21,955 bases of DNA from JBOHBN01 sp050698355. GTDB taxonomy: Bacteria > Actinomycetota > Actinomycetes > Streptosporangiales > WHST01. This document shows, piece by piece, positions 1-6,863 of the stretch; positions within the stretch are counted from its first letter, which is position 1; every line of letters starts with the position of its first letter. The notes beneath the pieces are model-generated. The model saw only the letters and a program-made list of their open reading frames with translations. It searched no databases and had not been told where the DNA came from. A program made the translations under genes and the position numbers. The DNA is taken from the NCBI GenBank assembly GCA_050698355.1, contig JBOHBN010000050.1, positions 1 through 21,955 of the forward strand, given 5' to 3'.

Positions 1-167
1 CTGCCGTCCAGGTCGACCTCGCGATGTCCGGCACGAGCAGCCTCCCGGCACTCGGCGCGGGTGCCGACGGCCACGATCCGCTCGCCGCGCACCAGGACGC
101 TGTCGGCGTACGGGCAGGCCGCGAACAGTGTCGTCACGCGTGCGCCGGCGTAGATCGTGTCTGGCAT
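1..167 (-). CDS. Amidohydrolase family protein, N-terminal part (runs off the window)
   Basis: Only the first 55 codons are inside the window; the gene continues beyond position 1. The translation begins MPDTIYAGARVTTL and continues with a segment reading SVLVRGERIVAVGT. This is the usual N-terminal beta-sandwich opening of YtcJ-type metal-dependent amidohydrolases (amidohydrolase family 3). The metal-binding HxH motif would lie further downstream, outside the window, so the substrate cannot be judged. The ATG at 167-165 is preceded by a GGGAG Shine-Dalgarno sequence, which supports this start. The gene is divergent from the LysR regulator at 271. That is the classical arrangement for a LysR protein and its target, so regulation by that neighbour is a reasonable inference, not something shown here. 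Confidence 0.75.
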   Translation of the reverse strand, partial: MPDTIYAGARVTTLFAACPYADSVLVRGERIVAVGTRAECREAARAGHREVDLDG

Positions 168-270
168 CGCGCTCCCGTCGATTGGCTGGCGATCCACTAT
201 GCGAAGCACGGTGGGGGCGTGCCAAGATCCGGAGCGCGCGAGATGATGCAGCGCGGCGTAAGGAGGCCTG

Positions 271-1221
271 ATGCTCAACCCCGCGCACCTGCTCACCCTG
301 CAGGCGGTGGTACGGACGGGCTCGTTCGCTACCGCGGCGAACCAGCTGGGCTACACGGCATCGGCGGTGTCGCAGCAGATCGCGTCGCTCGAGCGTGCGG
401 TCGGAGTGGCGCTGTTCGAGCGCTCGCCGCGCAGTGCCCGTCCCACGGCCTCGGCGGAGCTGCTTGCGAGCCGCGGCGAGCAGGTGCTCGGCGCGCTGGA
501 ACGGCTCCGGCTCGACGTCGCCGCGCACGCGCGCACGCAGGCCGAGCGGTTCGTGCTGGGCGTCTTCCCGAGCGCGGCCCGTCTCGTGCTTCCCGCCCTA
601 ACGCGCGACCCGGAGTGGGTCGCGTACGGTGTCACGCCGCGCGTGGAGGTCGCCGAGCCGTCCGCCCTTGTGAGCATGCTCGCCGGGGAGACCCTCGACG
701 CGGCGGTGGTCTACCGCTTCGGCCGCAGCGCCTGCAGCTGGCCGTCGGGCATCGCGTCGGTGCACCTGTTCGACGAGCCGCTGCACCTCGTACTGCCGGA
801 CGGCCACCCGCTCGCCGCGGAACCGGTACTCGCCGCGCGGCAGCTCGACGGCGTCGCGTGGATCACCCACACGCCGGGGACGTCCGGCGCGCTGTCGATC
901 GAGCGGCTGTGCGCCGACGCGGGGTTCTTCCCGCACGTGGTCGCGCACTGCGACGACTACACCGCGACGCTCGCTCTCGTACGTTCCGGGATCGGAGCCG
1001 CGCTGGTCCCGTCCGGCGCGCTGCCGGAGTCGCTGGATGGGCTGACCGTGCGTACGGTGCATGGTCTCGACGCGTACCGGGGCGTGTTCGCGCTCGCGGC
1101 GGAGAGCGACGCAAGCGACGCGACCGGCCTGCTGCTGGAACGGCTCAGCCAATGCTCCTGGGACGGCCCGCCGACCGCGGGGGCGCCCGCGGGGGTCGGG
1201 GACAGTATCGTTCCCCGGTGA
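271..1221 (+). CDS. LysR family transcriptional regulator
   Basis: A 316-residue protein of normal LysR length. Residues 1-60 form the winged helix-turn-helix, with the typical series TGSFATAANQLGYTASAVSQ followed by ASLERAVGVALFER. The rest (about 90-295) is the LysR periplasmic-binding-protein-like effector domain. The start is fixed by a strong AAGGAGG at 260-266, four bases before the ATG. The effector cannot be predicted. It shares a 103-bp divergent promoter region with the amidohydrolase on the minus strand, its most likely target. Its stop overlaps the GTG start of the acetyltransferase by four bases, so the two are probably co-translated. The same strand stays open far upstream in another frame, but that is a GC-rich shadow. 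Confidence 0.93.
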   Translation: MLNPAHLLTLQAVVRTGSFATAANQLGYTASAVSQQIASLERAVGVALFERSPRSARPTASAELLASRGEQVLGALERLRLDVAAHARTQAERFVLGVFPSAARLVLPALTRDPEWVAYGVTPRVEVAEPSALVSMLAGETLDAAVVYRFGRSACSWPSGIASVHLFDEPLHLVLPDGHPLAAEPVLAARQLDGVAWITHTPGTSGALSIERLCADAGFFPHVVAHCDDYTATLALVRSGIGAALVPSGALPESLDGLTVRTVHGLDAYRGVFALAAESDASDATGLLLERLSQCSWDGPPTAGAPAGVGDSIVPR

Positions 1222-1706
1222 TCACCATCCGGCCAATCCGCCCCGAGGAGCTGGGACAGGTCGGCGACCTCACCGCCCGGGTGTACGTCGACGCCGGTTT
1301 CCTCACCCCCGAATCGCCGTACCTGACCCAGCTGCGCGATGCCGCGCGCCGCGCTCGGGCCGCCGAGCTGCTGGTCGCCGTCGACGGCACCGGCGCGGTC
1401 GTCGGGTCGGTCACCTACGTGGTGCACGGCGGCGACTACGCGGAGCTGGCCGGGCCCGGCGAGGGCGAGTTCCGGATGCTGGTAGTGGCGCCGGAGGCGC
1501 GCAAGCAGGGGATCGGCGAGGCGCTCGTACGCGCCTGCCTCGACCGCGCTCGTGCGGCCGGGTGCACAGCGATGCGGCTGTCCACCCAGGCCGAGATGAC
1601 CGACGCGCACCGGTTGTACGAGCGGGTCGGCTTCGCGCGCACCCCCGATCTGGACTGGTCGCCGGCCCCGGGCGTCAGCCTGCTCGCGTACGCGCTGTCG
1701 CTGTAG
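1218..1706 (+). CDS. GNAT family N-acetyltransferase
   Basis: A 162-residue GNAT-fold acetyltransferase that would move an acyl group from acyl-CoA to an unknown amine. It starts ITIRPIRPEEL, the usual first strand of the fold. It carries the acetyl-CoA pyrophosphate-binding motif A as VVAPEARKQGIGEAL (R95-K96-Q97-G98-I99-G100) and the C-terminal LYERVGFAR motif. The GTG at 1218 overlaps the LysR stop as GTGA. There is no clear Shine-Dalgarno, so translation is probably coupled to the regulator gene. The open frame continues upstream across the whole LysR gene to position 24, but that part has no protein-like composition. The gene ends 27 bp from the convergent biotin carrier gene. Confidence 0.9.
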   Translation: MITIRPIRPEELGQVGDLTARVYVDAGFLTPESPYLTQLRDAARRARAAELLVAVDGTGAVVGSVTYVVHGGDYAELAGPGEGEFRMLVVAPEARKQGIGEALVRACLDRARAAGCTAMRLSTQAEMTDAHRLYERVGFARTPDLDWSPAPGVSLLAYALSL

Positions 1707-1733
1707 CCCTGACCCCCCACTCCCCGGTGATCG

Positions 1734-1949
1734 TTACTCCACCGTGCAGATCAGGTCGCCCTCCTGGACGACGTCGCCCTCGCCCACCCGAAGTGTGGTC
1801 ACCGTGCCCGCCGACTCGCTCAGCACGGGAATCTCCATCTTCATCGACTCGAGGATGACGACGGTGTCACCCGCCTCGACCGCGTCGCCCTCGGCCACGA
1901 CGATCTTCCAGACGTTCGCGACCATCTCGGCGCGCACTTCCTCGGCCAC
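1734..1949 (-). CDS. Small biotin/lipoyl carrier protein (BCCP, TB7.3 type)
   Basis: A 71-residue stand-alone biotin carboxyl carrier domain. The biotinylation motif ESMKMEIPV is intact, with K37 as the expected biotin-bearing lysine, and the flanking hairpins (VAEGDAVEAGDTVVIL and GEGDVVQEGDLI) complete the barrel. The start is the GTG at 1949-1947, preceded by AAGGGAG. The open frame extends upstream to 2159, but that part is a shadow of the biotin carboxylase gene. The size and sequence match the small biotinylated proteins next to sigH/rshA in mycobacteria (TB7.3). Here a sigR-rsrA pair also lies upstream in the same direction, but with three genes in between. It lies 49 bp after the biotin carboxylase, which is its probable partner. 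Confidence 0.9.
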   Translation of the reverse strand: MAEEVRAEMVANVWKIVVAEGDAVEAGDTVVILESMKMEIPVLSESAGTVTTLRVGEGDVVQEGDLICTVE

Positions 1950-1998
1950 GAGGGCTCCCTTCAGGTGCAGTCGGTGCGGGTCCGCGACCAACTCCGTA

Positions 1999-3363
1999 CT
2001 ATGCCCGATCACCGCCGGTAGCAGCCGCGCGCATGGCGTCGATGAGGCCGGTGTCGTACTCGCCGCTGACGAAGGCGGGCGTGTCGAGCAGCTCGGTGAA
2101 GAACGGCAGGTTGGTCTTGAGCCCGGTGATGTCGAACGCGGCCACCGCCTCGCGGGCACGGTCGAGTGCGGACTCGCGGTCGTCGCCGTGCGTCACGAGC
2201 TTCGCCAGCAGCGGATCGTAGTGCGCGGTAACGGTGTTGTCGGCCGCGTAGCCGGCGTCGACGCGAACGCCCTCACCCGTCGGCTCCTGCCAGCTGGTGA
2301 TCGTGCCCGGGGACGGGAGGAACCGCACTGGGTCCTCGGCGTAGACGCGCAGCTCGATCGCGTGCCCGCGCGGTGCCACGGCGGTGACCTCCGAGGCGAC
2401 ATCCTCCCCCGCGGCGATCCGCAGCTGCAGCTCCACCAGGTCGAGCCCGGTGACCATCTCGGTGATCGGGTGCTCCACCTGCAGCCTGGTGTTCATCTCG
2501 AGGAACGAGAAGTCCTGCGCGGCGGCGTCGACGAGGCACTCGACCGTACCGGCGCCGACGTAACCGACCGCCTCGCCCGCTCGCACGGCCGCGGCCAGCA
2601 TGCGTTCGCGCAGGTGCGAGGTCACGCCCGGTGAGGGCGTCTCCTCGGCGACCTTCTGGTGTCGGCGCTGGACCGAGCAGTCACGCTCCCCCAGCGCCAC
2701 CACCCTGTCCTCGGCCAGGCCGAGGATCTGCACCTCGACGTGCCGGGCGTGCTCGACGTAGCGCTCGAGCATGATCGCCGGGTTGCCGAAGAACCGCTCC
2801 GCACGGCTGCGCGCGGTGTCGAACGCCTTGCGCAGGCCGTCCTCGTCGCGGGCGACGCCCATGCCGATGCCGCCGCCACCGGCCGCCGCCTTGACCATGA
2901 GCGGGTACCCGATGTCTGTCGCGGCCCGGACGGCGGCGTCGGCGTCCTCGACCGGCTCGGTGGTGCCCGCGGCGACCGGCACGCCGGCATCGGCCATCAG
3001 GTTACGTGCGTTGATCTTGTCGCCCATCGCGTCGATGGCGCTGGCACCGGGACCGACCCAGGTTAACCCCGCGTCCTGCACCTGGCGGGCGAAGTCGGCG
3101 TTCTCGGCCAGGAACCCGTAACCGGGGTGGATCGCCTCGACCCCGGACGTGCGGGCGGCCTCGAGCAGCTTGGCCGCGTCCAGGTAGCTCTGCGCGGGCG
3201 GAGCCGGACCGATGAGCAGCGCCTCGTCGGCCTCGGCGACGTACGGCAGGTCGGCGTCCGCCTCGGAGTGGACCGCGACGGCCTTGACACCCATGCGCTG
3301 CGCCGTACGGATCACCCGGCGAGCGATCTCGCCCCGGTTGGCGACAAGCAGCGCCTCGAACAC
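1999..3363 (-). CDS. accC: Biotin carboxylase subunit of an acyl-CoA carboxylase
   Basis: A 454-residue protein, the length of Escherichia coli AccC, with no fused carrier domain. It would carboxylate biotin with ATP and bicarbonate. The N-terminal domain opens FEALLVANRGEIARRVI. The ATP-grasp domain has the glycine-rich loop AAAGGGGIGMGV, the segment ERDCSVQRRHQKVAEE and the catalytic stretch EMNTRLQVEHPITEM. A C-terminal domain follows with RVYAEDP. The start is a GTG with AAGGAGG four bases upstream (3374-3368). Most actinobacterial acyl-CoA carboxylases use a fused carboxylase-carrier alpha subunit, so this split form with a 71-residue carrier downstream is of the less usual type. No carboxyltransferase gene is in the window, so the acyl-CoA substrate is unknown. 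Confidence 0.95.
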   Translation of the reverse strand: MFEALLVANRGEIARRVIRTAQRMGVKAVAVHSEADADLPYVAEADEALLIGPAPPAQSYLDAAKLLEAARTSGVEAIHPGYGFLAENADFARQVQDAGLTWVGPGASAIDAMGDKINARNLMADAGVPVAAGTTEPVEDADAAVRAATDIGYPLMVKAAAGGGGIGMGVARDEDGLRKAFDTARSRAERFFGNPAIMLERYVEHARHVEVQILGLAEDRVVALGERDCSVQRRHQKVAEETPSPGVTSHLRERMLAAAVRAGEAVGYVGAGTVECLVDAAAQDFSFLEMNTRLQVEHPITEMVTGLDLVELQLRIAAGEDVASEVTAVAPRGHAIELRVYAEDPVRFLPSPGTITSWQEPTGEGVRVDAGYAADNTVTAHYDPLLAKLVTHGDDRESALDRAREAVAAFDITGLKTNLPFFTELLDTPAFVSGEYDTGLIDAMRAAATGGDRA

Positions 3364-3375
3364 GAAGCCTCCTTA

Positions 3376-3493
3376 GAACATGTTTGGAGAGGTCGGGCCG
3401 AGGTCAACGACCTTGTGGTTCAGGCACCAGACCCCAACATGTCGGACAACTCCTGTTCAACCCAGTCCACAACGTTAGTTTCCAAACACGTTC
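3376..3493 (-). promoter_or_regulatory. Operator-like repeats upstream of the biotin carboxylase gene
   Basis: The 159-bp leader between the HD-domain gene and the biotin carboxylase holds three related elements. AACATGTTTGGA is at 3377-3388, AACATGTCGGA at 3436-3446, and AACGTGTTTGGA reads on the minus strand at 3492-3481. The outer two form a 13-bp inverted repeat (3376-3388 and 3481-3493) with one mismatch. The inner arm touches the Shine-Dalgarno at 3374-3368. This may be an operator for a fatty-acid-type repressor or a long-range stem hiding the ribosome site. That is inference; I did not find a convincing -35/-10 pair here. Confidence 0.4.
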
Positions 3494-3522
3494 TTGCGGC
3501 AGGTCGGACTGACTGTGCCCCG

Positions 3523-4773
3523 CTAACCTACCGGTAGCCGCTGCCGCCGTTCGATGAGCTGCGCCAGTGCGCGAGTAACCGCCGGGTCGAAGTCGGTGGA
3601 GAGCGGGAGCTCGAGCCGGTCAATGGCCTGCAGCCGGATCTCCGGGTCCGGGGACTCGCCCACCAGGTCGTCGTACGCGTTGGCCACCCGGATGATGCGG
3701 CTCTCCGTCGGCACCTCGGCGTCGATCCGGCCGGCGTCGTCCAGGTACGGGTCGGCGGCGTGCTCGACGATCCTCGCCACCGGCTCCAGTCCGCCGCCCT
3801 CGCGGATCACCTCGCCGCCGAGGTGGGCGATCCGCAGCTGGTCCGGGGCGGCGAGCAGCGAGGTCGTGCCGCCGGGGACCGGGTCGACGAGCGACACCTG
3901 GCCGATGTCGTGCATCAGCGCCGCGAGCTGCAGGTCTCGCGTGCGCTTCTCCGACATGCCGAGCTCGCGCGCGATGCCCATTGCGAGGTCACCCACCCTG
4001 CGGGAGTGGCCCGGCTCGACGTAGCCCCCGAGTTCGGGGATCCGCGACAGCGAGCGCACGGTCTCCATCCGAGTCGTGCGCGTCGTCGCCCAGCGGAGGA
4101 AGGCCACCTGGGTGGCGGCGACCGGCATGAGCGCGACGACGAGCCCGAGCAGTCCGACGACGTCGACGCACAGTGCGAGCATGATGGCAAGCAGGCCCTC
4201 GACGAGGGAGTACGGGAACCGCGCGCGCACCTCGTCGCTCACCAGCGTGCGGAACCGCCCGCCGGAACCGGTGAGCGTGTACACCGAGCCGAGCAGCATG
4301 TCGAATGCGAACCGCGCGGCGAGCACGACCACCATCGCGACGATCAGCACCGGTCGCAGCCCCGGCGGCAGGAATAGGGCCACGAGCCACAGCAACACCG
4401 CGCTGAGGGACATCGACAGTGCGCGCGCAGCGGTGTTGCCGAGGCGGTGCTGGCGGTCGACGACCATGCGTAAGAGGCCACCCACCAGACTCCCCACCGT
4501 GATGACCATGATCACCTGCGCGAGCGGGGTGGCCGGGGGATCGGAGGCGAGCGTCGTGAGGAACGCGTACCCGAGCCCGCCGGCAACCGCGATGGGCGCG
4601 AAGCTGCGGTCGCCCGGCGCGGAGAGCCGCAGCAGCTCACCGATCGTGACCAGCCCCCCGAAGCCCGCCATGACGGCGACATGCACGAACCCCGCATGGC
4701 CCGACGCGGCGAGGGCGATGACGGCGAGCGCGACGGCGAGCAGTGTGATCGGTGTGCGCCGGTCGAGCCGCAT
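3523..4773 (-). CDS. Membrane-anchored HD-domain protein lacking the GYP motif
   Basis: A 416-residue protein. About six or seven hydrophobic segments lie between residues 8 and 228, followed by a cytoplasmic HD phosphohydrolase domain (about 250-400). Metal-ligand candidates are H256 (PGHSRRV), H288-D289 (LMHDIGQ), H317, H338 and D368/D369. Where HD-GYP enzymes have HHExxDGxGYP, this one has VEHAADPY: one histidine and the GYP loop are lost, and the usual HDIGK lysine is Q. It is either an enzyme with another substrate or a c-di-GMP-related non-catalytic partner. The ATG at 4773 overlaps the stop of the intact HD-GYP gene by one base, so the two are translationally coupled. A longer frame to 4914 has no support beyond being open. 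Confidence 0.9.
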   Translation of the reverse strand: MRLDRRTPITLLAVALAVIALAASGHAGFVHVAVMAGFGGLVTIGELLRLSAPGDRSFAPIAVAGGLGYAFLTTLASDPPATPLAQVIMVITVGSLVGGLLRMVVDRQHRLGNTAARALSMSLSAVLLWLVALFLPPGLRPVLIVAMVVVLAARFAFDMLLGSVYTLTGSGGRFRTLVSDEVRARFPYSLVEGLLAIMLALCVDVVGLLGLVVALMPVAATQVAFLRWATTRTTRMETVRSLSRIPELGGYVEPGHSRRVGDLAMGIARELGMSEKRTRDLQLAALMHDIGQVSLVDPVPGGTTSLLAAPDQLRIAHLGGEVIREGGGLEPVARIVEHAADPYLDDAGRIDAEVPTESRIIRVANAYDDLVGESPDPEIRLQAIDRLELPLSTDFDPAVTRALAQLIERRQRLPVG

Positions 4774-6155
4774 CAGCGCTCCGTACCCGGTGTGGGCTCT
4801 CCTGTGGCGTCGCCGCGTCCCTCGACGGGCACCGGACGCAACGGGTCGTCGTGGTCGAAGGTCGCCCGCACCCCCACGTCGTCGGCCGGTCGCGGCGCCG
4901 ATGTGGGTTGCCAACCGTGTTTGGTGATCACGGCGTCGAGGATCGCGACCATTGCGGGGTCGAACTGCGAGCCGGCGTTACGCCTGATCTCCTGCAACGC
5001 CGTCTGCACGGCTGTCGCGGAACGGTACGACCTCGTCGAGGTCATCGAGTCGAGCGCGTCGGAAACGGCGAGCATGCGGGCGAACTCGGGGATCTCGTGG
5101 CCGCTGAGACCCATCGGGTAACCGGCGCCATCGAAGCGCTCGTGGTGGTGCAGGATCCCCGGGAGCACGTCGTCGAGGAACTTCACGTCACGCATCATCG
5201 CCTGGCCGTACACCGGGTGTAGCTGCACGGCCGCGTACTCCTCCCGGGTGAGCGGGCCGGACTTCTGCAGGATCGAGGTCGGCACCCGGATCTTGCCCAC
5301 GTCGTGCAGCAAGCCGGCGTACCCGAGCAGGACTACCCGGTCGTCCGGCCAGCTTGCGGCGCGGCCCATCAGCTCGGAGAGCCGCGACACCCGCTCGCTG
5401 TGCCCGCGGGTGTAGAAGTCCTTGGTCTCGACCGCGCGGGCGAAGGCCTGCAGCGCGTTCTGCTGCGCCTCCCGCTCCGCCGTCAGCTGGTTGGCCGCCC
5501 AGCGCGCCACCAGGATCGGGCCGATGGCGAAGACGGCGGCGAGCACGCCGACCTCGCTCCACAGCACGGCGATGAGCAGCCCGATCGGTCCGTAGCCGAG
5601 GTAGGTGAACGCGAGCGGCAGGAAGCCCTTACGCCACGCTTCGGACGGGCCGGTAGCGCTGGTGAGGGAGACAATCACCGTCACGAGCCCGGTGTTGACG
5701 ACGTAGTAGGTGAGGCCGGCGGCCACGAACGGGAGCAGCGAGGTGAGGAACGTGTGCGAAGTCGGCGGGCCGACGTGGCCGCCGACGCCGACGTAGACCG
5801 CGCCCGCAAGGGCCGCCGCGATAATGCGCTGGGCCGCGTTGAACGTGCGCTTGACGACCGGCTGTCCGCCACGGACGTAGAGAAACAGGGTGACCGTGGT
5901 AGCCACGATCGCTCCCCATGGCCCGGTCAGCACGATCGCGGCCATCTTGATCGGGAAGCCGACTGAGGTGGTCACCCGCTCGGAGCCGGAGCGCAGCAGG
6001 ATCGCGGGCGCACTGTCCGCGACCAGGACCAGGCCAGCCACCGACGCCACGACTACCCAATTCACCGGCTCGGTGACAGCCAAGAACACGAGGGCACCGC
6101 CAATAATGACGATGCCCCCGATGTAAGACTTGGTCAGACTTGTGAGGCCGGTCAT
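4773..6155 (-). CDS. Membrane-anchored HD-GYP phosphodiesterase
   Basis: A 460-residue protein with an N-terminal multi-pass membrane region (about residues 10-225), a short linker helix, and a complete HD-GYP domain (about 240-430). HD-GYP enzymes hydrolyse cyclic di-GMP. The key residues are present: GHSERV, LLHDVGKI (H284-D285), the LHP histidine, ILHHHERFDGAGYP (GYP at 345-347) and the distal VSDALDSM aspartate. The membrane region resembles sensor modules, but I cannot name its signal. I chose the ATG at 6155, which has AAGGA about nine bases upstream; an in-frame ATG at 6176 has no ribosome site. It is the first gene of a coupled pair with the GYP-less HD protein and lies downstream of sigR-rsrA across a 423-bp gap. 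Confidence 0.93.
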   Translation of the reverse strand: MTGLTSLTKSYIGGIVIIGGALVFLAVTEPVNWVVVASVAGLVLVADSAPAILLRSGSERVTTSVGFPIKMAAIVLTGPWGAIVATTVTLFLYVRGGQPVVKRTFNAAQRIIAAALAGAVYVGVGGHVGPPTSHTFLTSLLPFVAAGLTYYVVNTGLVTVIVSLTSATGPSEAWRKGFLPLAFTYLGYGPIGLLIAVLWSEVGVLAAVFAIGPILVARWAANQLTAEREAQQNALQAFARAVETKDFYTRGHSERVSRLSELMGRAASWPDDRVVLLGYAGLLHDVGKIRVPTSILQKSGPLTREEYAAVQLHPVYGQAMMRDVKFLDDVLPGILHHHERFDGAGYPMGLSGHEIPEFARMLAVSDALDSMTSTRSYRSATAVQTALQEIRRNAGSQFDPAMVAILDAVITKHGWQPTSAPRPADDVGVRATFDHDDPLRPVPVEGRGDATGEPTPGTER

Positions 6156-6578
6156 GCCCACGCATCCTTGGGACATGATGAGACTGGGCCTGGCATCAGC
6201 CCCAGGCTACGTCTGCGGTAAATAGTGCAGCAGTGCAAAGCGGGGAGAGCAACTTGCGCATGGGGAAAGTCCTTCCGTGCGACGGTACGCCGCACGGCGC
6301 ACCGCGCTTGCATGGGCCACGCCCTAGTCATCGAACGTCCCCCCGGACGGCCGCTTACCGAATCCATTATCACCCCCCGAGCGTTGCTTACCCGGGAAGT
6401 GCCCATAAGACTACGCATCATGCGCCGGATGCGCAGCATTTGCCCTGGGTGGAACTACCACGCGTCGGCGGTGGCACGCCAGCGACGACGGTGCGTCATC
6501 GCTAACCCGAATTCGTGGCAGGAACGTAATCGCCCCGTACAGGAAACGAGATTCCGGCCACGCGACGCAAACGCGCTG
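6156..6578. other. 423-bp non-coding region between rsrA and the HD-GYP gene
   Basis: I find no convincing gene here. For the HD-GYP gene (minus strand) there is a possible -10 hexamer GATAAT at 6371-6366 without a recognisable -35. A GCCTGG/CCAGGC hairpin lies at about 6189-6208, roughly 35 bases before the start codon. On the plus strand two runs of six C occur at 6339-6344 and 6373-6378. The first spans the 5' stem and loop of a CGTCC/GGACG hairpin (6336-6349). Several other short inverted repeats are present. It could be a long regulated leader, an end region for the sigR-rsrA transcript, or a small RNA locus. Confidence 0.5.
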
Positions 6579-6863
6579 TTACTCGGGCCGGTACTCCAGG
6601 TGACCGTACTCGGCGCTCACGCGCCGCAGCGTTCCCATTACTCGATCCCGCAGCCCGTCCGGTGCCGGGTCGCAACCGCACTTGCGGGCGACCAGCGTCT
6701 TGACTTCCTGCTCGATGCCGAACTCGCGCAGACACGGTGTGCAGTCGTCCAGGTGCTGGCGCACCTGCTCGCAGTCGACGCCGTCCAGCTCACCGTCCAA
6801 GAACACGTACACGCGAGCCAGGATCTCGCCGCAGTCGGCCTCATGCGGCTCGTCTGAACTCAT
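6579..6863 (-). CDS. rsrA: Zinc-binding anti-sigma factor (RsrA/RshA type)
   Basis: A 94-residue ZAS-family anti-sigma factor that would hold SigR inactive until disulfide stress ejects its zinc. The HxxxCxxC signature is HLDDCTPC, with H37, C41 and C44. C11 is also present, so all four positions match the numbering known from Streptomyces RsrA. Further cysteines are C31, C62 and C64. The segment ILARVYVFLDGELD matches the helix that contacts the sigma factor. The ATG at 6863 overlaps the sigR stop as ATGA, giving coupled 1:1 synthesis. A much longer frame to 7682 is only open in the shadow of sigR. Confidence 0.93.
   Translation of the reverse strand: MSSDEPHEADCGEILARVYVFLDGELDGVDCEQVRQHLDDCTPCLREFGIEQEVKTLVARKCGCDPAPDGLRDRVMGTLRRVSAEYGHLEYRPE

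Noticed and set aside
1198..1216. GGGGA/TCCCC hairpin just before the GNAT start
   Set aside because: A five-base stem inside the LysR coding end is easily explained by GC-rich composition.
24..1217. A 560-residue open frame that would fuse a long upstream part to the GNAT domain
   Set aside because: The upstream part lies in another frame of the LysR gene, is an arginine/alanine-rich shadow and has no domain. The GTGA overlap gives a natural GNAT start.
6156..6578. A cyclic-di-GMP riboswitch ahead of the HD-GYP gene
   Set aside because: The known GEMM core and tetraloop receptor sequences are not recognisable on the minus strand.
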